NCBI GenBank assembly: GCA_964638775.1
Contig: CAZWZH010000192.1
Location: 1 to 53,363, forward strand
Origin: Azophilus sp964638775
GTDB lineage: Bacteria; Pseudomonadota; Gammaproteobacteria; Pseudomonadales; Azotimanducaceae
Length of the DNA: 53,363 nt
Direction of reading: 5' to 3'
Program-made: the position numbers and the translations under genes
In this document: positions 1 through 7,661 of the stretch, in pieces
Layout: each line of letters starts with the position of its first letter
How positions within the stretch are numbered: position 1 is the stretch's first letter
The notes under the pieces: model-generated
The model's input: only the letters and a program-made list of their open reading frames with translations
Databases searched by the model: none
What the model was told of the DNA's origin: nothing

Positions 1-2
1 CT

Positions 3-1805
3 GCTTCGTTCGAGCCCTATCTGGACGGGGTGATGAGCGCGCTTTTCGAGAACTACGACCTGGCGGGAGCGGTTTTCTCCCTCGTCTACGACGGGCACCC
101 CGCGTTTTCGAAGGGCTACGGCTACGCCGACCTGGAATCGCGCACACCGGCGGATCCGGCCGTGCACCTGTTCCGTCCGGGCTCGGCCTCCAAGCTCTTC
201 ACCTGGACGGGCGTCATGCAACTCTACGAGCAGGGCAAGGTACGGCTCGATGCACCGATCGCCGAGTACGTCGATCAGTTCCCGACGCCCGGCGGCTACG
301 GCGACATTACGCTGGAGCATGCGCTCACCCATACCCCGGGGCTCGAGGACGGCGGCCTGGGCTACCTCTTCGCCGCCTCGCCGGACGACCTCGTGCCCCT
401 GGCGGAGTCGCTGGCACGCTATGCGCCGACCCAGCAATGGCCGCCGGGCACGGTGGCCGCCTATTCGAACTGGACCACGGCACTGGCCGGCCTGGTGTTG
501 GCCAACGTCTCGGGAATGACCTTCGAAGAGTACGTGTCGCGCCACATTTTCGAGCCGCTCGGCATGCGGCACTCGAGCTTCGACGAGCCCTTGCCGCCGC
601 CCCTCGACGCAAACATGGCCACCGGTTATTTCAACGCGGGCAAGGGGCTCGAGGTGCTGGGCTACGAGTACATCAAGAACTTCGGGCCTGCCGGGGCGCT
701 GGCAGCCACTGCCGATGACATGGCCCGGTTCATCACCGCCCACGTCAGCGGCGCTCCGGAGGACGGCCCGCGCCTGCTGCGCCCCGAAACCGCGCAACTG
801 ATGCACTCGCGGCTGTTCGGCCCCGTCGACGGGCTGCCCGGCATGGCGCACGGTTTCATCGAAGTGTGGCACAACGGCCGGCGGTTCGTTTCCCATGGCG
901 GCGACACGATCGCCTTTCATACCGAACTCATCATCGATCCGGAAAGCGGATTCGGATTCTACGTGTCCTTCAATGCGCCCGACGGCGGCCTGGCGCGGGA
1001 TGTGGTTGCACGAGCCATGCTGGACTACTTCTATCCCCAGCCTTCTCCCGCGGACTTCGACGCGCCGCAGGGTACGGCCGAGCGGGTCGCGAAGATCGCG
1101 GGCGCTTACCGCGTCAACCGCCGTTCGCATACGAAGATGGAAGCGGTTGCCGGGCTTGCGGCCGACATCCCGATCGTTCCCGGGAACGACAATCGCATCG
1201 TCATACCCCTGCCGCAATTCGGCGGCGAATACGAGGAAGTGGAGCCCTACCTGTTCCGCGAGGTCAATGGCCGGTCGATGCTGGCGTTCCAGACCGACGC
1301 ATCCGGCGCCGTGGTTCGCGCGCTGCCGAGCATGCCGATCATCGCCTTCGACAAGCTGGCCTGGTACCAGACCGCTGGCAATCACCAACTGGTGATCGGC
1401 CTGGCGCTGCTCGCCGCCCTGTTCGTGGTCATCAACACGGTGCGCAACCGGTCGGCCATCCGGTCGTTCGGCGCAACGGAAGCCCGGGCAACCTGGACGC
1501 TATTTGGCCTGTCGATCGTCAACCTGGTCTTCGTGGCGGGATTCGTGGCTCTGTTCGCCCCCGCGGTCAGCGACCCGATATCGGTCATGTTCAACTTTCC
1601 GCCCACCGGAAGCGGCGTGCTGCTGATCCTGCCGGTCGCCGGCGCCCTGCTGACCCTTGCGACCCTGGCATTCGCGGCAATGCTCTGGATACGGGGTGCC
1701 TGGAACCTGGCGAAGCGCCTGCGTTATACCTACGTGACGCTGGTCAACATCCTGTTCGTGCTGGTTCTGAACTACTGGAACCTGATCGGCTGGAACTACT
1801 ACTGA
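3..1805 (+). CDS. Serine hydrolase of the class C beta-lactamase/PBP-like family, 5' truncated, with C-terminal membrane domain
   Basis: The frame is open from the window edge, so the GTG at 30 is probably internal and the true start lies upstream. Numbering from that GTG, the catalytic SxxK is S52-A-S-K55, the Y-S-N motif is residues 145-147, and the third box is HGGDT at 289-293, the HxG form common in EstB-like esterases and peptidases of this family. After about 350 residues of hydrolase plus a linker come four hydrophobic segments (about 452-471, 492-514, 530-557, 569-587), so the protein is likely membrane-anchored with its catalytic domain in the periplasm. Hydrolysis of an ester, peptide or lactam bond is established for the fold; the substrate is unknown. 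A true resistance beta-lactamase is less likely because of the membrane extension. Confidence 0.85.
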   Translation, partial: ASFEPYLDGVMSALFENYDLAGAVFSLVYDGHPAFSKGYGYADLESRTPADPAVHLFRPGSASKLFTWTGVMQLYEQGKVRLDAPIAEYVDQFPTPGGYGDITLEHALTHTPGLEDGGLGYLFAASPDDLVPLAESLARYAPTQQWPPGTVAAYSNWTTALAGLVLANVSGMTFEEYVSRHIFEPLGMRHSSFDEPLPPPLDANMATGYFNAGKGLEVLGYEYIKNFGPAGALAATADDMARFITAHVSGAPEDGPRLLRPETAQLMHSRLFGPVDGLPGMAHGFIEVWHNGRRFVSHGGDTIAFHTELIIDPESGFGFYVSFNAPDGGLARDVVARAMLDYFYPQPSPADFDAPQGTAERVAKIAGAYRVNRRSHTKMEAVAGLAADIPIVPGNDNRIVIPLPQFGGEYEEVEPYLFREVNGRSMLAFQTDASGAVVRALPSMPIIAFDKLAWYQTAGNHQLVIGLALLAALFVVINTVRNRSAIRSFGATEARATWTLFGLSIVNLVFVAGFVALFAPAVSDPISVMFNFPPTGSGVLLILPVAGALLTLATLAFAAMLWIRGAWNLAKRLRYTYVTLVNILFVLVLNYWNLIGWNYY

Positions 1806-2046
1806 AGGGCGGGCCGTGAGGGCACAGCCCACGGACACAGAGTCGCGGTCCATGCCCACGGAACGGGCGGCGCCAACCTGGTGAATGGACCCACATCCCG
1901 CCGATGAGTCTCGCGGTCTATGGCGACTACCTGAGCCGCGCGGCCCTCTCAAGGCGCCGGCATCGCCTCCGCAGGAAGCGGAGCATGGTTGCAAGGCCGC
2001 TGCAACATTGGTCCAATCATCGGGGAAGCCACCTGGGAGTGACCGC

Positions 2047-3765
2047 ATGCCTTCCGCACCTCAACGCCCGTTCGGCAATCGCCGGGCGTTCCTGAAGTCC
2101 GCCATGGCCGGCGCCGCGGCCGGCGCTTTCGCACCGCAGTCCGCGCTCGTGTTCGCCGACCGGGTGGCACTGCTCTCCGACAACGAGCGCCGACGGCTGC
2201 TCGAGCTGGCCAACTTCGGGCGCAAGGTGCCGGCCTCCGGCAGGAAGGGCATGGTGATCTGCTCCCATCCGCTGGCATCAAGGGCCGGTGTGGATGTGCT
2301 CAAGGCCGGCGGCAACGCAGCCGATGCGGCACTTGCCACGTCCATCTGCCAGACCGTGGTGGAACCGCACATGACGGGCATCACCGGCGTGCTTTCGATG
2401 CTGTACTTCGACGCCGGAACAGGCGAAACCACCTACGTGAACGGCAGCGCGGCGCGCCCGGCAGCGCCCCTCGACGGGTTTTCGCCCGCCGACCTGGCCA
2501 CGGGGCGCGGTGTGGCCGTACCCGGCTTCTGGGCCGGTTTCGAGGCGGCCCATGCCCGTCACGGCCAGGCTTCCCGGGAGACCGTCATGGAAGCGGCGAT
2601 CGGCTATGCCCGGGACGGCTTCGAGATCCATCCGTTCCTCTGGGGCGAGATTTTCACCGAGTACGCCAGGATCGGCCGTACCACCGAGGGCCGGGAAATC
2701 TTCTCCCGGTACAACACCCTGCCCCGGCCGGGCGACCTGCTTGTGCAGAAGAGGGCCGCCGACACCCTGACGGCACTGCTCGAGGAAGGTAACGACTACT
2801 TCTACAGAGGCGGCTTTGCCCGGGAACTCGTCGATGTGGTGCAGGCGGCCGGCGGCGTGCTCACCCTGGAGGACATGGAGCAGTACGAGGCCCGCTGGCA
2901 GCCGCCCGCCGAGGGCAGCTACCGCGGCTACCGGGTGCTCGGCTCCCCGCCACCGGACCATGGCGGCTCGCACCTGATCGAAATCCTCAACATGGTGGAA
3001 CTGCTCGATCTGCAGAAACTGGGCCCGCCCACAGAATCCGCAGAGACCCTGTTCCACATGGCGCGCATCGCCAACCAGGTCTATCTCGACGGGTTCAGGC
3101 AGCACGACCCGGCCACCCATGAACTGCCCCTGGATCTGATCCTGAGCAAAGACTACGCCCAGATGCGATTCGAACTGATGCAGATGAACCAGACGGTCGA
3201 CGCCGGCCCGGCCCCACCGCCCGCCGGCAGCAACCACGTAACCGCCGTGGACGCCGACGGCAACGTATCGACCATCCTGCATTCCTGCATGTCGCTGCCC
3301 TGGTCGAACGGGCTGTTCGCCGGCGGCGTCACCGTCGTCGCCGCCGGCGCCCACTACATGCGGGTGATGCCGGGCCCCGGCGACCGAATCTCGGCCTACG
3401 TTTGCCCCAACATCGTCTTCGACGGCGAACGGCCGGTGCTGGCCTCTGGTTCGCCGAGCGTGAGCCTGCTGCAGAACATCCTGCAGAACACCACGAACAT
3501 CCTCGACTTTGGCATTCCCATCGGCGAGTCGGTGAACCGGCCGCGCTTCGGGGGCGGGTCCTACACCAGCCCCGGCAAGCTGCTCGTCGAGGTCGATCTC
3601 GACGAGAAGGTGCGCAAGGCGGCCGCGAAGCGCGGTATCACCTGGGACGTGGTCAACCCGTGGAACTGGCACCACGGCTCGTTCGAAGGCATTTTCATGG
3701 ATTCCGACGGCAGGGCCCACGCCTGCGGCGACCCGCGCCGGAACGCGATGGCGCTGGCGGTCTGA
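2047..3765 (+). CDS. Gamma-glutamyltransferase-like protein with twin-arginine-type leader
   Basis: I chose the ATG at 2047 because it follows a GGGAG-like ribosome site and starts an export leader (N-R-R-A-F-L-K then an Ala/Gly-rich stretch), typical of Tat substrates; an in-frame upstream extension to 1885 lacks family features. The 572-residue length and the G-G-N-A-A-D-A motif near the N-terminus fit the gamma-glutamyltranspeptidase family, whose precursors cleave themselves to expose an N-terminal Thr. Here the segment aligned with the usual TTHxSVVD reads SNHVTAVD, so the nucleophile position is Ser395. The glycine-rich GSPGGS loop is replaced by GSPSVS. The family acts on glutathione and other gamma-glutamyl compounds in the periplasm; whether this variant self-processes is uncertain. 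Confidence 0.8.
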   Translation: MPSAPQRPFGNRRAFLKSAMAGAAAGAFAPQSALVFADRVALLSDNERRRLLELANFGRKVPASGRKGMVICSHPLASRAGVDVLKAGGNAADAALATSICQTVVEPHMTGITGVLSMLYFDAGTGETTYVNGSAARPAAPLDGFSPADLATGRGVAVPGFWAGFEAAHARHGQASRETVMEAAIGYARDGFEIHPFLWGEIFTEYARIGRTTEGREIFSRYNTLPRPGDLLVQKRAADTLTALLEEGNDYFYRGGFARELVDVVQAAGGVLTLEDMEQYEARWQPPAEGSYRGYRVLGSPPPDHGGSHLIEILNMVELLDLQKLGPPTESAETLFHMARIANQVYLDGFRQHDPATHELPLDLILSKDYAQMRFELMQMNQTVDAGPAPPPAGSNHVTAVDADGNVSTILHSCMSLPWSNGLFAGGVTVVAAGAHYMRVMPGPGDRISAYVCPNIVFDGERPVLASGSPSVSLLQNILQNTTNILDFGIPIGESVNRPRFGGGSYTSPGKLLVEVDLDEKVRKAAAKRGITWDVVNPWNWHHGSFEGIFMDSDGRAHACGDPRRNAMALAV

Positions 3766-3812
3766 CATCCGCGAACGGCGGGAGGATCTGAAGCGAAAGG
3801 GGGAGATCGGCC

Positions 3813-4916
3813 ATGGGAGAACTCGAGTTGCATAATCCGTTTTCCACGCTCTCGGGCGGAATGATTCTGGAGGCGGCGGCAATGCTGCTGGTGTTCGTCG
3901 TCGCCCTGTTCGTGGGTTCGATACTGGTTCCGGGGCGCCGTATCGAGATGACCGATTCGGAGGGCGCAACGCGCACCTACAGGCTCAACGGGCTGGCGGT
4001 GTTCCTGATCGTCGCGGTGGTGGCCTGTCTTGCGCAGTTCCTGGGATGGTTCTCCCTGTCGACCCTGTATACCCACTTCGCCGCCCTGTTCGTGGTGACG
4101 AACGCATTCTCATTCGGCCTGGCCGCCTGGCTCTACTGGGGCGGTTCGCGCAACCGGGAGGCGCCGCCGGAATCGCAGCGGGGTTTTCTGATGGGCCGGG
4201 ACCTCAACCCCGTCTGGTTCAACATGGACCTGAAGATGTTCAGCTACCGCCCGTCGCTGATCGGCCTGGCGCTGTTCAACGCATCGTTCGCCGCTGTGCA
4301 ATACGAGACCTACGGGGAACTGACGCTCGCGATGACGCTCTATCAGGTCTTTTTCTTCGCATACGTCTTCAACTACTTTCAGTTCGAACACGGAATGATT
4401 CACACCTGGGACATCGTCAGCGAGCGTTTCGGCTGGAATCTCGTCTGGGGCGACTACGTGCTGGTGCCGTTTTTCTATTGCATCGCCGGCTGGTGGCTGG
4501 TGCATCCCGTGGGCCCGCCGCTGTCCCCCCTGGCTGCTGCCGGGATCGTGCTGCTGTTCGTCTTCGGGTTCTGGCTGTTCCGGGGCGCCAATCAGCAGAA
4601 GCACGATTTCAGGCAGAACCCCGACATCAGGATCTGGGGAAAACCGGCCGAAACCCTGGACGGGCGCCTGCTGGTCTCCGGTTTCTGGGGCATCGGGCGG
4701 CATCTCAACTACACCGGCGAGATCTGCGTCTACATCGCCTTCATCCTGACCACCGGGTTCGCATCCTGGATACCGTTCCTGTTACCCGCATGGCTTGCCG
4801 GGCTGCTGGTGCACCGGTCCCGACGAGACGAAAACCGCTGCCGCGCCAAGTACGGCGAACTCTGGGAACGCTACAGGCAGCGAGCGCGGTTCGCGATGCT
4901 TCCGTACATCTATTAA
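3813..4916 (+). CDS. ERG4/ERG24-family sterol reductase-like membrane protein
   Basis: This 367-residue polytopic membrane protein starts at an ATG preceded by GGGGGAG. Its C-terminal third carries both family signatures: LLVSGFWGIGRHLNYTGE (about 288-305) and the closing block with HRSRRDE, CRAKYG, W-E-R-Y and a terminal M-L-P-Y-I-Y. These define the NADPH-dependent C14/C24 sterol reductase family (ERG4, ERG24, DHCR7, lamin B receptor). Several hydrophobic helices precede them. The reaction in this organism, possibly reduction of a sterol or other polycyclic double bond in the inner membrane, is inferred. No other sterol-pathway gene is in the window, so it may act on an acquired sterol. The same fold also includes isoprenylcysteine methyltransferase-like proteins, but the residue pattern favours the reductase branch. 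Confidence 0.8.
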   Translation: MGELELHNPFSTLSGGMILEAAAMLLVFVVALFVGSILVPGRRIEMTDSEGATRTYRLNGLAVFLIVAVVACLAQFLGWFSLSTLYTHFAALFVVTNAFSFGLAAWLYWGGSRNREAPPESQRGFLMGRDLNPVWFNMDLKMFSYRPSLIGLALFNASFAAVQYETYGELTLAMTLYQVFFFAYVFNYFQFEHGMIHTWDIVSERFGWNLVWGDYVLVPFFYCIAGWWLVHPVGPPLSPLAAAGIVLLFVFGFWLFRGANQQKHDFRQNPDIRIWGKPAETLDGRLLVSGFWGIGRHLNYTGEICVYIAFILTTGFASWIPFLLPAWLAGLLVHRSRRDENRCRAKYGELWERYRQRARFAMLPYIY

Positions 4917-5061
4917 GTGCCGTCCGCCGCCACGCAAGCATCCCAATTCCGGCGGTTGTTCACTTTTTCATCGCAAGTCCAACCGATTAAGAGATCCGTA
5001 TTTCCGATATTCCGTAAACCTGCTAATCTGCCAGCCAGAAATTCAAGCGAAGAATACGGAA

Positions 5062-5313
5062 ATGCCGGAAACGCTGATCGTCTCCAGCCGCGGCCAGATC
5101 ACCCTGCCCGCCGCAACTCGCAGGCGCCTCGGCATCAAGGGCGGCGATGTCCTCATTCTGGAGGATCGGGGCAACGAGTTCGTCCTGAAGCCGGGAGTCG
5201 TGCTCGAGGTCGATGTGTACACCGACGAGCAGATTGCCCAATGGGACGCCGTCGACAGGCTTGACGACAGCGAGCGCCGGCGCGTCGTCGACGCCGTCAC
5301 GCAGCAGAGGTGA
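5062..5313 (+). CDS. AbrB/MazE-family antitoxin
   Basis: The 83-residue product begins with a swapped-hairpin AbrB DNA-binding domain: residues 5-40 read IVSSRGQITLPAATRRRLGI followed by KGGDVLILED. The C-terminal half (about 45-83) is acidic and charged, as expected for a toxin-binding tail. The ATG at 5062 was chosen because the domain starts immediately; the longer open frame upstream lies in non-coding DNA. It overlaps the next gene (PIN toxin) by four bases in a GTGA junction, so the two are translationally coupled. By family knowledge it neutralises the PIN protein and represses its own operon. Confidence 0.85.
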   Translation: MPETLIVSSRGQITLPAATRRRLGIKGGDVLILEDRGNEFVLKPGVVLEVDVYTDEQIAQWDAVDRLDDSERRRVVDAVTQQR

Positions 5314-5720
5314 AACTGTTCCTCGACGCCAACGTGCTATTCACCGCGGCACACAACCCGCACGGAAAGGCGGCTCTGGTCATCGAACTGCAGGCGAGAG
5401 CAGGCTGGGAGCTCGCGACCAGTGCATATGCCCGCGAAGAGGCGCAGCGAAACCTTCGGATAAAGGCGCCGGATGCACTGGAGCGCTTGCGCGCAATCCT
5501 GAAGGATGTCGAGGTAGTCGAGCACCGTCCCAATGTTGACTGTCCCGAGAGGCTTGTGCAGAAGGATCGGCCCATTTTCCAGGCCGCGCTGGGTTGTGGC
5601 GCGAGTCATCTGCTGACCGGCGACCTCAAGCACTTTGGCCCGCTCATGAATCGGCCGGCCGAAACATTCGGGGTTCAGGTACAGACGATTGCCGAGTTCC
5701 TGGAGTCGCTGAGCGACTGA
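5310..5720 (+). CDS. PIN-domain ribonuclease toxin
   Basis: A GTG start inside the GTGA overlap with the AbrB gene gives 136 residues. The PIN signature is visible: K-L-F-L-D-A-N-V-L with the first acidic ligand D6, an E-E acidic pair in the central helix (about 45), and LLTGDLKHFG near 98-107 carrying the last acidic residue. PIN toxins cleave RNA with Mg2+ or Mn2+ held by these acids. Pairing with an AbrB-type rather than RHH-type antitoxin is a recognised VapBC variant. The RNA target is unknown. Confidence 0.82.
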   Translation: MKLFLDANVLFTAAHNPHGKAALVIELQARAGWELATSAYAREEAQRNLRIKAPDALERLRAILKDVEVVEHRPNVDCPERLVQKDRPIFQAALGCGASHLLTGDLKHFGPLMNRPAETFGVQVQTIAEFLESLSD

Positions 5721-5760
5721 GTCACCACCGGGACCGGTCTTCGTCGCCACACGGCGTTCG

Positions 5761-7476
5761 CTACAGCCCTTCCAGGGGCAGCGCGCCCTCCGGTACGCCG
5801 TTTTCCGCCTTGTCCTTCGCCACCATCTCCCGGACGTCGCGCAGCAACTCCTTCGCGTTGTAGACGACGCCGTCCTTGATGGTGTACTCCACGCCACCCA
5901 CGCGCTGCAGCCTGTCGTTTTCGTCCAGGCGCAGGGCGCCGGTGCCGTAGAGCACCTTGAAATTGTCCAGCGGGTTTTCGCCGACGATCACGAGATCCGC
6001 CTGCTTGCCCAACTCGATGCTGCCGGTTTCCCCGTCGATGCCGAGCGCCTCCGCACCGTGCAGTGTAGCCGCGCGCAGCACCTCCAGGGCATTGAAGCCC
6101 GCTTCCTGCAGCAGTTCCAGTTCGCGCACGTAGCAGAAGCCGTAGAGGCACCAGACGTAGCCGGCGTCGCTGCCGGCAGTGACCCGTCCGCCCCGGTTCT
6201 TGAACTCGTTGACGAAGGCCATGCCCAGGCGATAGTCCTCGGCGCCGGCGGCTTCGTCTTCGCTCGTCCAGTCGAAGAAGAAGGAGCCGTGGCTCTTGCG
6301 GCTGATGGTGTAGAACTTCCACTGCCAGGGCATGGTGTAGGTGTCGTGCCACTCGCGCCGGGACGCCGCCATGACATCGCGGGTGGCTTCCTTCACGGCG
6401 AAGGTGGGAGAGATGGTGAAATCGCGAGCGACCAGCGTGTCCATCACTTCGTTCCAGCGATCCGAACCGGGCGGTGCGGCCTGTGACAGGATGCGCGCCG
6501 CACCCTGGAAGCGGTGCTCTTCGTCCTCGTAGTTGTGGTAGCTCGGGTAGTTCTGGATGCGCTGGTTCACGAACAGCGCTTCCGGCAGCCCGTACCACCA
6601 GTGCTCCATGGAATCGAGGCCCCAGCCCGAGGTGTCGAGCACGTTGGCGCGGGGGCTCGCGATCTGCGCATGATGCATGGTGGTCTTGATGCCCAGCGCC
6701 TTCGCCTCGCCCATGGCCGCCTCCAGCAGGGCCGGGGAACCGTGGTGGAACTTGATGCCCCGCGCACCGGCCTTCGCGATCGCCTGCACCCACCGGCGCG
6801 CATCGTCCGCCGTGAGCAGGCTGGAGGTCGGAAGCTCCGGGGCGAAGAAGGCATAGGGATGAACGTCGGGCCCGTCGATTTCACCGGCTTCGATCTGCCT
6901 GGACTGCTCCACCACCCAGGTCAGGCCGCCGCGATGCGAACCCACGGCCCGTACCGTGGTGAGGCCGTGGGCAAGCCACAGCTTGTAGATGTAGTCCATG
7001 CTGAAATCCACGACCTGGTAGGGGCCGGTATGGGCGTGGGAATTGATGAATCCGGGCAGTACGTACATGCCCGTCGCGTCGATTTCACGGTCGCCGGATG
7101 CGGGCCGGGCGGCTTCGACCAGGTTCGTCCCGGAGATGGCGGCGATGCGGTCGCCCTCCACCACGATGTCGACCGGGCCGCGCGCGGGAGCGCCCGTACC
7201 CGCGATGTAGTACACGCCGCGTATCACCAGCCTGGAATAGGGTCCCTCCCCCCGGTCCGGCGAATCGCCCCGGGCGGGATAGACGGGCTCGTCTTCCATG
7301 AAGAAGTAGGCGTTGACCATCTCGTCGCCGGGCCTGGTGCGCGCCTTTGCGGCCGCCATGCGCGCCTCGACCTCCGCCCGAGCCTTTTCAAGGCCCGGCT
7401 CGGTTTGCGCCATCGCTGACGCCGCTACGCCAATTGCGGCGGCCAGGACAATCGTGATTGAGGTAGTGAATCTCAT
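5761..7476 (-). CDS. Secreted metal-dependent amidohydrolase
   Basis: I placed the start at the ATG at 7476, which follows AGGAA and begins a clear signal peptide (about residues 1-23, ending A-M-A-Q); the in-frame extension upstream lacks one. The 571-residue protein has the amidohydrolase-superfamily layout: a beta-sandwich edge, the metal-binding H147-A-H149 after V-L-P-G-F-I-N-S, a possible carbamylated Lys near 242 (G-I-K-F-H-H), His residues near 268-269, and the terminal D437 in TAGSDAGY. The C-terminal A-T-L-H-G-A-E-A-L-G...G-K-Q-A-D-L-V pattern matches imidazolonepropionase and prolidase-like members. It probably hydrolyses a cyclic amide or peptide in the periplasm; the substrate cannot be read from sequence. 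Confidence 0.85.
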   Translation of the reverse strand: MRFTTSITIVLAAAIGVAASAMAQTEPGLEKARAEVEARMAAAKARTRPGDEMVNAYFFMEDEPVYPARGDSPDRGEGPYSRLVIRGVYYIAGTGAPARGPVDIVVEGDRIAAISGTNLVEAARPASGDREIDATGMYVLPGFINSHAHTGPYQVVDFSMDYIYKLWLAHGLTTVRAVGSHRGGLTWVVEQSRQIEAGEIDGPDVHPYAFFAPELPTSSLLTADDARRWVQAIAKAGARGIKFHHGSPALLEAAMGEAKALGIKTTMHHAQIASPRANVLDTSGWGLDSMEHWWYGLPEALFVNQRIQNYPSYHNYEDEEHRFQGAARILSQAAPPGSDRWNEVMDTLVARDFTISPTFAVKEATRDVMAASRREWHDTYTMPWQWKFYTISRKSHGSFFFDWTSEDEAAGAEDYRLGMAFVNEFKNRGGRVTAGSDAGYVWCLYGFCYVRELELLQEAGFNALEVLRAATLHGAEALGIDGETGSIELGKQADLVIVGENPLDNFKVLYGTGALRLDENDRLQRVGGVEYTIKDGVVYNAKELLRDVREMVAKDKAENGVPEGALPLEGL

Positions 7477-7661
7477 GGTTTCGGTTCCTGCTGATGGATT
7501 GCCGGGAGAAAACCTTCGGTACAGCGGCGCCTTCAGCTTGGCGGCCCCGTCCGCGTACACGGATTGCAGGCCGCTCCCGATAAAGCCTTCAGACGCGGCC
7601 CTCCTGCCCCGACCGCAATGGGTTCCCGCGTCTTTGGAAAAAAAAGCGAAATTGGCAACCG

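Noticed and set aside
4795..5061. Upstream extension of the AbrB antitoxin frame
   Set aside because: It overlaps the end of the sterol reductase gene and lacks AbrB features; the domain begins right after the ATG at 5062.
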